The position numbers and the translations under genes are program-made. DNA of 28,741 nucleotides from Granulosicoccus sp964449565 (GTDB taxonomy: Bacteria > Pseudomonadota > Gammaproteobacteria > Granulosicoccales > Granulosicoccaceae): positions 1-28,741 of the forward strand of contig CAYUZB010000041.1 of NCBI GenBank assembly GCA_964449565.1, given 5' to 3'. The notes beneath the pieces were generated by a model. The model searched no databases, was not told the DNA's origin, and was given only the letters and a program-made list of their open reading frames with translations. Positions 1 to 7,817 of the stretch are shown here, piece after piece. The stretch's first letter is position 1; each line of letters begins with the position of its first letter.

Positions 1-34
1 GGCTCCCAGAACATAAGCGGGTCCAGATTTCAAT
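1..34 (+). repeat. Left copy of a 34-bp imperfect inverted repeat
   Basis: Bases 1-34 match the reverse complement of 26265-26298 at 29 of 34 positions by my hand alignment. The shared core is ATAAGCGGGTCC, followed inward by a match through ATTTCAAT. The copies face each other, as the ends of a mobile element would. The repeat runs to the first base of the window, so it could be longer. It does not have the usual Tn3 form (GGGG outside, TAAG inside), so I cannot assign it to the adjacent transposase. Confidence 0.65.
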
Positions 35-94
35 TCAGTGAAGCTAACTGATTGAATTTGCGTGATTTGATACTGTCCTTTGCGTTCCAACACG

Positions 95-3000
95 TTAAGT
101 CAGCTTCAGCGCCATAATTTTCTTCATATCAAATGGCTCATCATTCGCTGCTACCTGCCTGAAATCGTATTCTCCCTGCAGATTGACATGCTGCCAAGTG
201 AGTAGCGAACCACTGGTAATGGCCATGAGCATCTCTCGTTGGTCATCTTCATTGCTGATACCAGATAATCGTTGCGACAAATACAACGTATTCCACAACA
301 CAATCGCATTCTGTATCAGGACATTGCATGCTGTCGCTATTTCTTGTTCCTCACGACTACCGTCTTGAAATTCCTGGTTGTTGGCGAAGAACACTGCTTT
401 TGAGAATCGATTTGCAAGCTCCACTTTATTGAGCTGCTTCTCGATGCGCTGCCGTAGTTCCAGATCATCGTAGTAGGTCAGAATGAACTGTGTTTTTATT
501 AGTCTTCCAAATTCTTTGAGTGCCTTGTATAAAGGATGATCGCTGGCATAAGAGCTGAGTCGCTTAAATAACTGAGATGCACTGCTATGGCGCAATTTAA
601 TCGTGGCCATGAACCGCAGAATATCATCCCAGTGCTTCAGTATTAGTTTCCGGTTGATGGTGCGGCTCGGTAAGATGACATCACCTCGGCGCCGATGGGT
701 GGCCTTGCTGGAGAACCCGTAGAGCTGTTGGCTTCCCATCCTTTTGATACGTGGAGCAAAGGCTGTATCAATCATATGTGTGGCAGCAAAAATAGCCTCG
801 GAATAGCCATGAGTATCCGTTGAGTGAATATCACTTTTTACAACATCGTTCTGCATTAGCCCGTCGATCACGTAAGCCGCCTCACGCTCTGAGGCACTGA
901 TGACCGTTGAATGGAAGAGTGTATGCAGCTCGTCAATGAATGTGTAAACAGTCACTCCTTTATCTTTGCCAAAGTACTTGAACGAATAATCGGCATGTAG
1001 GGAATCAACGGCCACGTTGAGTTTTCGCCCATCGCTGCTGGTATGTAGCTGATCCGGGTTTTTCTGAAACGCACTGGCCAGTGCCAGCTGGTTCATTGAT
1101 GATAGTAGCTTCGCGTTGGCGGCCTGAATATTCTTCTGCGTAAAACACCAGGTTACCGTATTTTTCAACGTACTTTGATTGATACCCAGAGAGATCTGTG
1201 ACAACTTGTCGATGCCGATATTGCAGCCTTTACCAAGGATTCCGGCGAGAATCGTGTCAGCGTTAGCCTTGAGCTTGTGGTGTTTGGGGCTTAAGTGTTT
1301 GAAGCAGGCTGTGAAATCATTGCGTTGATTGATCTGACGCAGTATTTGTAACACAGGTACGATGCCGTTCTCTGTCAATACCTGGCCGATAAAACCATCC
1401 TCGCTGTACGGTATGGCTGGTGTACGTATTTTGATGCTGCCGTTTTCATCAACACTCAGATGCTCATTTCCACCTGACAGGAATCGCTTGTTTACTTTCC
1501 CGTAGTTCTTGTCGAGCGCTGATTTCAACGACACGAGGCACGCATCGCCGTCGGCAAATTGCTCCAGATTGGACAGTGTCAGCATTCGCTCTCGTTCAGC
1601 AGACCAGCGTACTGCTGGGATAAGATAATCCTGTATTGCGCGATAACGATAGGAATGGAGTAAATTCAACTTGCCTGCACGTACCGCTGTTGCTATCGCC
1701 TGGAACAGCATAATCTTGTACAACGAGACTCGAAAGGTCTTGGTATCAGAAAACAGTGCCTGTTCGCTGGTCGACAGGAATTCGAGTGGCGGTCGTTGCC
1801 CTAACTGTCCATCAGTGGCTTGGAAATGCGAAACCGCGTTGAATATCGGGCTTTCTGATGATGATTTATCGAAAACCAGTGCTTTCAATATCGACGAGGC
1901 TTTGCGCTGCAGACGCACAGATTGTCTCTCAAGACTATCGTAAGAGCGCTGCGCATCGGTGTGCTGGTCGAGCTGCCGCCCATATTCATTAAGCTTCTCA
2001 ATATCCTGAGTGCTCTGGATTGCCTCATAGTCGTTTAACAATTGTTCGATCTTGATCAATCGTTCAGAAGGCTCGCCCTGTTCACCACGTACTACACGCG
2101 CAATTTCGTCCAACAGGTGTCTGGCCGTTTTTTGCGCCTTGTTGATGGCGCGGATGGCTTTTCGTTGATCGGAACGTCGTTCCAGATCACCCCGATCTTC
2201 TTGCTTTCGAGCTGCATTCACAGCAGAGCGTGTACTACTGAGCAGGGTATCCATCAACACATCCTGGCGAATGCAATACTCGTGTTTGATGAACGCTAAC
2301 AGATACAAATACCGTTTGAAGCGATTGGGAAACTGCTTTAGTTGGCCCAATGTCGCTTTCTTCACCCAAGTGGCGTAGTATTCTGTCGCGTTTTCACTGA
2401 TTTCCAACGCCGTGTAGCTCGCTTCAAATTGTTGAAAATACTGGGCGTATGTCTGACAGGCATCTACATTTCGTTGTATATCCTTTGCTCGCAGTGATTG
2501 GTTGATAAGCTTTATGTCACTCAGAACAGGCCTGAGACCGTCAGAGCTTAAGAGCAAGCTATCCAGCGAGTCGCAGGACGTCGAATTCAGACTTCCCTCA
2601 AGCTGGTTGAGTAGAGCTGATTCAACAATATTGAAACTATCGGTGATTACTTGCGCCAGCTGATTATGTGACGGTAACTCGATGCGTTGTTGCCAACAAA
2701 AGTCAACCGCTGCTGCAAAGACATCTTCAGGCTTTATTTGTTGCTGCGCTTGCAGCTGAACGTGCTCCGCAATGAGAGATGCGTTGCTTGTATCAAAGGC
2801 AGTCCAGTCCAGCAGGCTCCGAATCAGTGATTGGTGATGCGTCATGCTAGAGGGCCGGTACTCACTGAGATCAATAGCTTCGGACACGCCTAGTAGTTCC
2901 GTAACATATTTGACATCGCGTTGACGAAAATCGGATCGCTCGAAAAACTTACCCGAATGCTTAAAGTAGCCGATCTGAAGTAAAAACCCGACTCTGGTGG

Positions 3001-3139
3001 TTGGGGTTCGAAGACTCCCCAGCGTCTTGCGGATATCGTCTGTAACGGCGAAGTAGGCCGGTCGTTGTGCTTTGGTAAAAACGGGTGGCGAGTTGAATTG
3101 TCGTTTTTCGGCGGATGTAAGAAAAGTGAGTTGTGTCAT
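95..3139 (-). CDS. tnpA: Tn3-family transposase TnpA
   Basis: DDE transposase that catalyses replicative transposition through a cointegrate. The frame is open from a TTG at 3220, but the ATG at 3139 (start MTQLTFLTSAEKRQF) is the likely start and gives 1014 residues, normal for the family. The N-terminal part resembles the DUF4158 DNA-binding region. The C-terminal part carries the full catalytic triad: Asp of SSDG (about residue 703), Asp of TDTHG (about 775) and Glu of NLQGEYDF (about 990). No frameshift or internal stop is seen, so it may be active. It is divergent from a tyrosine recombinase at 3244. The stop lies in the sequence CACGTTAAG (91-99), which is also the inner end of the classical Tn3 terminal repeat, but no GGGG outer end follows. 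The subfamily is not determined. Confidence 0.95.
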   Translation of the reverse strand: MTQLTFLTSAEKRQFNSPPVFTKAQRPAYFAVTDDIRKTLGSLRTPTTRVGFLLQIGYFKHSGKFFERSDFRQRDVKYVTELLGVSEAIDLSEYRPSSMTHHQSLIRSLLDWTAFDTSNASLIAEHVQLQAQQQIKPEDVFAAAVDFCWQQRIELPSHNQLAQVITDSFNIVESALLNQLEGSLNSTSCDSLDSLLLSSDGLRPVLSDIKLINQSLRAKDIQRNVDACQTYAQYFQQFEASYTALEISENATEYYATWVKKATLGQLKQFPNRFKRYLYLLAFIKHEYCIRQDVLMDTLLSSTRSAVNAARKQEDRGDLERRSDQRKAIRAINKAQKTARHLLDEIARVVRGEQGEPSERLIKIEQLLNDYEAIQSTQDIEKLNEYGRQLDQHTDAQRSYDSLERQSVRLQRKASSILKALVFDKSSSESPIFNAVSHFQATDGQLGQRPPLEFLSTSEQALFSDTKTFRVSLYKIMLFQAIATAVRAGKLNLLHSYRYRAIQDYLIPAVRWSAERERMLTLSNLEQFADGDACLVSLKSALDKNYGKVNKRFLSGGNEHLSVDENGSIKIRTPAIPYSEDGFIGQVLTENGIVPVLQILRQINQRNDFTACFKHLSPKHHKLKANADTILAGILGKGCNIGIDKLSQISLGINQSTLKNTVTWCFTQKNIQAANAKLLSSMNQLALASAFQKNPDQLHTSSDGRKLNVAVDSLHADYSFKYFGKDKGVTVYTFIDELHTLFHSTVISASEREAAYVIDGLMQNDVVKSDIHSTDTHGYSEAIFAATHMIDTAFAPRIKRMGSQQLYGFSSKATHRRRGDVILPSRTINRKLILKHWDDILRFMATIKLRHSSASQLFKRLSSYASDHPLYKALKEFGRLIKTQFILTYYDDLELRQRIEKQLNKVELANRFSKAVFFANNQEFQDGSREEQEIATACNVLIQNAIVLWNTLYLSQRLSGISNEDDQREMLMAITSGSLLTWQHVNLQGEYDFRQVAANDEPFDMKKIMALKLT

Positions 3140-3243
3140 AGTGCGGGAGGAACGCGTTCGAATGAGGGGGTTGCCGAACAGATAATAAATCCCTTTAACT
3201 GTGATTATTATGGTAACCAAGGTTTTGTGTATACTACCATCCT
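3140..3243. promoter_or_regulatory. Divergent tnpA/recombinase region, candidate resolution site
   Basis: This 104-bp gap is dense in inverted repeats: the 10-bp palindrome GAACGCGTTC (3150-3159), arms ATAATAA (3182-3188) and TTATTAT (3205-3211) 16 bp apart, and arms ATGGTA (3210-3215) and TACCAT (3235-3240). A good -10 box TATACT (3230-3235) points to the recombinase gene, but the -35 is weak. In Tn4430-type elements the site for the tyrosine recombinase TnpI lies next to its gene, so this is the natural place for one here. That role is inferred. Confidence 0.45.
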
Positions 3244-4485
3244 ATGCCTAGAACAACACCCCAAACCAGCAAGCGTCGGGCACCGCTTGCGTGCTTTGAC
3301 ACGGTCAAATACATCGATAGTACGGTGGCGCCTGCGTATCTGACCCAGGCGCAGCGCAATGACCTGGAGATGGCCCGACACTTCCTGCAGGCTTATACCG
3401 GCAGTCTGGGTACATTCAACAGCTATCGGCGCGATGTAGAACGTCTGTTGCACTGGAGCTGGCACATTGCAGGCAAAATTCTGGAAGAGTTAAAACGTGA
3501 TGACATTGAAGCGTTCATTCGTTTCTGTCAAAAACCACCAGCAGCCTGGATTGGCCTCAAAAAAGCCCCTCGATTTAAAGTCGTTGATGGTATTCGAGTG
3601 CCCAATCCAGAATGGCGACCCTTTGTCGCCACGGTGTCAAAATCGGCGTTCAAAAAAGGACAGCAACCGGATAAGCAGCAATATGCGCCATCGAACGGTG
3701 CTGTTAAAGAATTGCTGGCCATCATCGGTAGCTTCTTCCAGTACTTACAGATGGAAGAATACACCGTCTCCAATCCGGTGGCGTTGATTCGTCAGAAAAG
3801 TAAATTCGTGCAAAAACGTCAGGGCCAGACCACAGTGCGCCGACTCAGTGATCGACAATGGCAAACGTTGATCGGCACCGCCGAAAAGCTCGCCGAAGAA
3901 GATCCAGAGGCCCACGAACGAACGCTATTTATGATCTCGGTGTTGTACGGTATGTATTTACGTATTTCGGAGTTGGCCGCCAGTGATCGGTGGACGCCGA
4001 CCATGAATGATTTTCGTAAAGATCATGAGAATCGCTGGTGGTTTACAACGGTTGGCAAAGGCAATAAAGAACGGCAAATCGCGGTCAGTGACACACTGCT
4101 TGCCGCGCTGAAGCGCTGGCGGCGCTATCAGGGACTGACGGCCCTGCCCTCCCCGGCTGATCATGCACCGTTGTTTCCGTTGCGCCGCGGACAAGGTCCG
4201 CTGACAAATACCACACACGTGAGAAACATCGTCCAATGTTGCTTTGATCGTGCCATTGAACATTTGGCTGAACAAGGGCTTAAAGAAGATAGCGAAGCAA
4301 TGATGGACGCCACGGTACACTGGTTACGGCACACGGGAATTTCAGATGATGTGAAACGACGGCCCAGGGAGCATGTTCGGGATGACGCAGGACATAGCTC
4401 CAGCGCGATTACCGACAGATACGTGGACATTGAGCTCAAGGAACGCCATCAATCAGCTAAACGGAAGAGAATTCGTTCAGATTGA
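3244..4485 (+). CDS. Tyrosine site-specific recombinase (probable transposon resolvase)
   Basis: 413-residue phage-integrase-type recombinase. The N-terminal half has a SAM-like core-binding domain (TFNSYRRDVERLLHWS). The catalytic half keeps every expected residue: Arg240 in YLRISEL, the beta-hairpin Lys in GKGNKERQ, His359 and Arg362 in HWLRH, His384 in AGHSS and the nucleophile Tyr393 in DRYVDI. It starts divergently from the Tn3 transposase with a 104-bp gap, as in Tn3 elements that resolve cointegrates with a tyrosine recombinase (TnpI type) rather than a serine resolvase. I see no serine resolvase in the window. No Shine-Dalgarno sequence precedes the ATG, and the -10 box TATACT ends only 8 bases before it, so the message may be leaderless. 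It could instead be an unrelated integrase. Confidence 0.88.
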   Translation: MPRTTPQTSKRRAPLACFDTVKYIDSTVAPAYLTQAQRNDLEMARHFLQAYTGSLGTFNSYRRDVERLLHWSWHIAGKILEELKRDDIEAFIRFCQKPPAAWIGLKKAPRFKVVDGIRVPNPEWRPFVATVSKSAFKKGQQPDKQQYAPSNGAVKELLAIIGSFFQYLQMEEYTVSNPVALIRQKSKFVQKRQGQTTVRRLSDRQWQTLIGTAEKLAEEDPEAHERTLFMISVLYGMYLRISELAASDRWTPTMNDFRKDHENRWWFTTVGKGNKERQIAVSDTLLAALKRWRRYQGLTALPSPADHAPLFPLRRGQGPLTNTTHVRNIVQCCFDRAIEHLAEQGLKEDSEAMMDATVHWLRHTGISDDVKRRPREHVRDDAGHSSSAITDRYVDIELKERHQSAKRKRIRSD

Positions 4486-4612
4486 AAACGCTGACAACAC
4501 TATCCGGTAACTTCAATGAGCGCAGAATTAAATCCGGATATGGTCTTGGAGCTATTTGTTCCTTTTAATAAATTCAAGTGAAGATATTTTTATCCATGCA
4601 TATAACTATGGC

Positions 4613-5143
4613 TCATTTTTTCAGGTGTTTTTTCCCGTCGATCATGGATCTCGCAAGATCTTGACGCTCAAGAAAACTCATCACAATCACTCCAGCAACG
4701 TGTACTGCGATTAATAATAATGAAAACTCCCCCAGAATTTCGTGGAACTTTTCGAGTGATTCAGCAATATTTCCAGAAAGGGTTATGCTCAACCATCCGG
4801 TTATGCCTGTTAAAGTAAGCCAGGCGAGTAGAACAACAACCATAGCTCCACCAGCAGGATTATGACCTGCCTCTGCAGTATGTCGTCCGGTCGCCATGTT
4901 GGCCAAATGCGTCTTGATCGTGCTCGGTGATTCAACCAATTCGAAAAATCGCGTATTTGGTGGACCGACAAACCCCCAGATAATTCGAAAAGAGACGAGC
5001 CCGAGAATGATGTAGCCAGCGTATTCATGTGCCGTATCCCACTCTTCAGCCGTCAGTTGACTGGTGCAGAATGCAAGCACAAGCGACCAATGAAAGATGC
5101 GAGTGATGACATCCCAAACAGGGGTTTCACGCTCATGCATCAT
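4613..5143 (-). CDS. Cytochrome b561-type membrane protein of the SHP operon
   Basis: About 176-residue protein of the bacterial cytochrome b561 / Ni-hydrogenase b-type family with four predicted membrane helices. It should bind two b hemes and pass quinol electrons to periplasmic c-type cytochromes. Likely heme-ligand histidines are in RIFHWS, TAHEYAG, EKFHEILGE and AVHVAGV. It is the last gene of a four-gene minus-strand operon. Its ATG (5143 or 5140) overlaps the TGA of the upstream diheme cytochrome (5133-5135), so translation is probably coupled. An upstream in-frame GTG (5149) is less likely as the start. SHP (DUF1924), diheme cytochrome (DHC) and b561 form a known co-transcribed set, first described in Rhodobacter sphaeroides. 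Confidence 0.88.
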   Translation of the reverse strand: MMHERETPVWDVITRIFHWSLVLAFCTSQLTAEEWDTAHEYAGYIILGLVSFRIIWGFVGPPNTRFFELVESPSTIKTHLANMATGRHTAEAGHNPAGGAMVVVLLAWLTLTGITGWLSITLSGNIAESLEKFHEILGEFSLLLIAVHVAGVIVMSFLERQDLARSMIDGKKHLKK

Positions 5144-5606
5144 CAACACGAAAATCTCCGTTAGCAGCGTTGCCGTGACAAGCTAAGCAATTTGATCGGA
5201 TGATATCTTCAGAATTCGATGGATCTTTAAACGAAAGATTTCTGTGTTCACGTAACCAGTGGTCTGTTTCCGTGATCCGAATTGGCCACTCGTTTGTTTG
5301 CCCTCGACTGAAGCGATTGCCAGTCCATGATGAATCCGCTGAACTTGAATTCAGATAATCGGTAATTGCGGTGATTGATTCTTCATCAAGACTTGCGTCT
5401 TCACCAAAATGAGACTCAAGAGAGCTCATCAAATGGTTCCATGATGTCGAAGCTAGCATAGCGGCCGGGAACGCCAAATGGCATGCGGAACATTCCTCCT
5501 CGGTCAATGCATGGTTGACGGGGTTAATGTTCTCATCTCGAGCACGCATAGTCGCGCTGAGAACCAAGAGCCCCACCATGACAACTAGAAACAGACGCGC
5601 TGGCAT
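5133..5606 (-). CDS. Diheme cytochrome c (DHC family), second copy
   Basis: 157-residue periplasmic diheme cytochrome c. An N-terminal hydrophobic stretch (MPARLFLVVMVGLLVLSA) acts as the secretion signal. The two heme motifs are CSACH (residues 39-43) and CLACH (140-144). The DHC signature SLESHFGEDASLDEE sits between them. It is a paralogue of the next gene upstream, sharing motif order, length and the ITET block before the second heme. The ATG at 5606 starts 5 bases after the upstream stop. An in-frame TTG at 5615 is the less likely start. The 3' end overlaps the b561 gene. DHC proteins accept electrons from b561 and reduce SHP; two tandem DHC genes in such an operon are less usual than one. 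Confidence 0.87.
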   Translation of the reverse strand: MPARLFLVVMVGLLVLSATMRARDENINPVNHALTEEECSACHLAFPAAMLASTSWNHLMSSLESHFGEDASLDEESITAITDYLNSSSADSSWTGNRFSRGQTNEWPIRITETDHWLREHRNLSFKDPSNSEDIIRSNCLACHGNAANGDFRVDDA

Positions 5607-5611
5607 ATTGA

Positions 5612-6070
5612 TCAATCTTTCTTGTAGTGGCCGTTGTCGGCCTCAAGATGGCAGACTGCACAATTTGCCTTCAAACCCGCAAGTCCAGATTGCAAATTTT
5701 CCTTAGAAATTGCGGGATGTTGGTTAATCCAGTAGTTGGTCTCGGTAATTCGAATAGGAGGATTTTGAGTATCGAGTCCACGTACGAATCTCGAGGACCA
5801 CAATTCAGTATCACCAGCTTCTGCAATAAGGTATTCAGTGACGAGTTGAAGTGTCTCTGCATCCAGTGAGGCATCTTCACCAAAATGGTTCTCCAAACTC
5901 GCCATGATCTTTTTCCACGATGCCTGTGGGAGCATCGACGCAGGATACGCAAAATGACAGTCACTGCATTCATTTTTAGTCAGTTGATCGGTGACTAGTT
6001 GAGCGTGATCGTCATCCGCAAAGACAGTCAAAGAAATTAACGCGCAAAATAGAAGCACAATCAAACGCAT
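5612..6070 (-). CDS. Diheme cytochrome c (DHC family), first copy
   Basis: 152-residue secreted diheme cytochrome c. The signal peptide is MRLIVLLFCALISLTVFA. Heme motifs are CSDCH (35-39) and CAVCH (137-141), with the family block ENHFGEDASLD between. Its ATG lies 9 bases after the stop of shp, and the Shine-Dalgarno AAGGGG partly overlaps that stop, so the genes are co-translated closely. It is similar along its length to the following DHC gene, pointing to tandem duplication. In characterised systems DHC is the electron donor to SHP; which copy does so here cannot be read from sequence. Confidence 0.88.
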   Translation of the reverse strand: MRLIVLLFCALISLTVFADDDHAQLVTDQLTKNECSDCHFAYPASMLPQASWKKIMASLENHFGEDASLDAETLQLVTEYLIAEAGDTELWSSRFVRGLDTQNPPIRITETNYWINQHPAISKENLQSGLAGLKANCAVCHLEADNGHYKKD

Positions 6071-6079
6071 GAAGACCCC

Positions 6080-6493
6080 TTATGAGTTTTTCATGAATGT
6101 CAGAAAATCACCTTTTTCTGTGGTGGTGCATTCACGACCAAGAACAGACTTACAGTTTCGTCGAAACCATTTTTCTGCCTTTTTAAGCGTTTGATAGCGC
6201 TTCGGATTCACCGAGACAGCCATGGGCTCAATCACCTTGCCGGCACGAGTTTCGCCCGTTTGCGTTGGACTATTGGTGTGACATGACGTACACGATGGTG
6301 TATCAGTTTTACCGCCAGCAAATTTCTTCAAATACAGATTTTCTCCGCGGTTGGAATCAAAACCTGTGAAGGGTGACGTTTCACTTTTAGCCTGAATCGC
6401 ATAGTGGTTGATCAGCTCGTCGACACCTCCGGCGTGAAGCTGCATACTGAGCGAATAGACTACAATTGTGATCGAAATGACAATAGGTTTCAT
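6080..6493 (-). CDS. shp: SHP-type monoheme cytochrome c (DUF1924)
   Basis: 137-residue secreted cytochrome of the sphaeroides heme protein family. The signal peptide ends near LHAGG. The single heme motif is CTSCH (68-72). The C-terminal block KAEKWFRRNCKSVLGREC with two cysteines (114, 122) is characteristic, and Asn96 in NPKRY sits where the family has its displaceable axial Asn ligand. SHP is a high-spin cytochrome c that binds O2, NO and small nitrogen compounds; its true substrate is unsettled. It leads the operon shp-dhc-dhc-b561, with a strong Shine-Dalgarno (GGAAAG) before the ATG. The regulator gene 171 bases upstream is on the same strand, so readthrough from it is possible. I could not identify a convincing promoter in that gap. 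Confidence 0.87.
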   Translation of the reverse strand: MKPIVISITIVVYSLSMQLHAGGVDELINHYAIQAKSETSPFTGFDSNRGENLYLKKFAGGKTDTPSCTSCHTNSPTQTGETRAGKVIEPMAVSVNPKRYQTLKKAEKWFRRNCKSVLGRECTTTEKGDFLTFMKNS

Positions 6494-6607
6494 CTTCTTT
6501 CCGTGATTGCTCTCTACTACCTGATAGCATCAGCTTATCATTGAGAAAATTTGCTTTCTGCCACTCTCTCTAGCCCACTGGTTTGGAACAACCACCAGTA
6601 ATAGGCT

Positions 6608-6632
6608 GCTATCTGGAAAACAGCAGATAAGC
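6608..6632 (-). terminator. Hairpin between merR-type gene and shp
   Basis: GCTATCTG and CAGATA-a-GC form an 8-bp stem with one bulged A around the loop GAAAACAG, 33 bases after the stop of the upstream regulator. No T-tract follows, so it may be a Rho-dependent end, a processing site or a protein site rather than an intrinsic terminator. Confidence 0.3.
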
Positions 6633-6664
6633 GCGTTAAATTTAATCCAATCTCGCCAGTAGTT

Positions 6665-7081
6665 TTAATGTTCCCGTTCACACAGTGTGTGATCAGCCAG
6701 TGCTTTGAGAACATAGCAATCTGCTGATACACCCTCTCCGTCACAGCCAGTGGATATTCGCGCCAGCTCCTTCTCTAATAGTTTCAATTTTCTGATTTTC
6801 ACACGCACATCCGAGAGCTGGGCAGTCGCAATATCAGTTGCCTCACAACACGACCGATCTGGGTGTTCCTGAAGCTCTATCAAGGATGTGATGGCGTCAA
6901 TCGAGAACCCCAGCTCCCTGGCATGTTTGATAAAGCTCAAACGCTCCATCCCGGCGGCATCGTAGCGTCGCTGATTACCTTCTGTGCGATCTGCAGGTGC
7001 CAGTATTCCGATTTCCTCGTAATAACGAATGGTCGGGACCTTAACCTGTGTCTGTCTAGAGAGCTGCCCGATAGAAAACAT
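6665..7081 (-). CDS. MerR-family Zn/Cd/Pb-responsive regulator (ZntR/CadR/PbrR type)
   Basis: 138-residue activator. The N-terminal winged helix has the MerR signature (VPTIRYYEEIGILAPADRTEGNQRRY), followed by a dimerisation helix. Candidate metal ligands are Cys78/Cys79, Cys113, Cys122 and Cys134, which places it with the divalent-metal branch rather than CueR or SoxR. Which metal it senses cannot be settled. It is divergent from the CDF operon, and the operator between them (7097-7115) has the 19-bp -35/-10 spacing typical of MerR-activated promoters. A nearly identical operator precedes zntA at 22508-22526, so it probably controls both operons. No other divalent-metal-type MerR gene lies nearer to zntA. 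Confidence 0.9.
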   Translation of the reverse strand: MFSIGQLSRQTQVKVPTIRYYEEIGILAPADRTEGNQRRYDAAGMERLSFIKHARELGFSIDAITSLIELQEHPDRSCCEATDIATAQLSDVRVKIRKLKLLEKELARISTGCDGEGVSADCYVLKALADHTLCEREH

Positions 7082-7092
7082 AAAATTACCAC

Positions 7093-7123
7093 TTGAACCT
7101 CTAGTAACTAGAGATAGTATACT
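7093..7123 (+). promoter_or_regulatory. MerR-type promoter/operator of the CDF-dedA operon
   Basis: The -35 box TTGAAC (7093-7098) and -10 box TATACT (7118-7123) are 19 bp apart. Inside the spacer is the dyad ACCTCTAG-TAA-CTAGAGAT (7097-7115). The long spacer and central dyad are the hallmark of MerR-family activation by DNA untwisting. Transcription would start near 7130, about 26 bases before the first gene. Confidence 0.9.
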
Positions 7124-7155
7124 GCATTTGATCTTTAAATCGAAGGCTGATTCTG

Positions 7156-7805
7156 ATGGCGGGGTGTTGTGAGCAAGAAGCGAACTTTGAGGGTCTCTCA
7201 GCGGACTACAAACGGCGGTTAGGGCTGGTTAGCCTTGAACGCAGTGATGTTTGTTGTCGAGATGTCAGCGGGGCGCATCGCACAGTGTCAGGCGCTTCAG
7301 GCGGACGCACGGGATTTTCTGGGCGATTCCCTGACTTACGGCATCTCCCTGGTCGTGATTGGTGCCTCTGTTCAGGTGCACACCAATGCCGCTCTGGCAA
7401 AAGGCATCAGCCTGTTGCTGGATGGGTTTATGGGTATTTGGCTCTACGGTTTATCGTGTGTTCTATATCGGGGTTCCCGAGGCGCAGATCATGGAATTCA
7501 TCGGTTTTCTTGCCTTGATGACGAACATGGCAAGTGTGCTGCTACTGTTGAGCTATAAGGATGGCAATGCAAATGTCCGATCGGTGGGGTTAAGTTCACG
7601 CAATGACGCCATCGGTAATGTGGCTGTGATGTTCGCAGCCCTGGGGGTATGGGGAACAGCCAGTGGATGGCCTGATCTGGTTGTCGCGATGACAGTCGCC
7701 GGATTCTTTCTTTCCTCTGCCTTTCAGATCATGAGACAGGCGCTTGCAGAACGTTACGAGCACGTCACTCACACACAGACACAACACTTACTCTCTGAGG
7801 CGTAG
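7156..7805 (+). pseudogene. CDF-family cation transporter, broken by two frameshifts
   Basis: Cation diffusion facilitator homologue of the short MAGCC-start type, which exports divalent metals by proton antiport. Three frames must be joined. Frame 1 gives MAGCCEQEANFEGLSADYKRR from the ATG at 7156. Frame 2 takes over near 7225 with NAVMFVVEMSAG, then ALQADARDFLGDSLTYG. Frame 3 takes over near 7425-7440 with STVYRVFYIGVPEAQIM, then SRNDAIGNVAVMFAALGV to the stop at 7803. Both shifts are +1. The conserved D-FLGD and RNDAIGN motifs are intact in their frames, so decay is recent or the shifts are sequencing errors. It is the first gene behind the MerR-type promoter; a GAAGG Shine-Dalgarno precedes the ATG. 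CzcD at 17203 may cover the function. Confidence 0.85.
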
Positions 7806-7817
7806 CGTCCACGTATT

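Noticed and set aside
62..99. Candidate 38-bp Tn3 terminal repeat ending in CACGTTAAG
   Set aside because: Only the inner nine bases fit the classical Tn3 end; the outer part has no GGGG and I found no partner copy in the window.
4486..4612. Possible terminator between the recombinase and b561 genes
   Set aside because: TCCGG/CCGGA arms are only five bases and far apart, and the other repeats are weaker.
6538..6744. 68-codon minus-strand frame overlapping the MerR-type gene
   Set aside because: Its sequence is the out-of-frame reading of the regulator's 3' end plus the intergenic hairpin; no domain or ribosome site.
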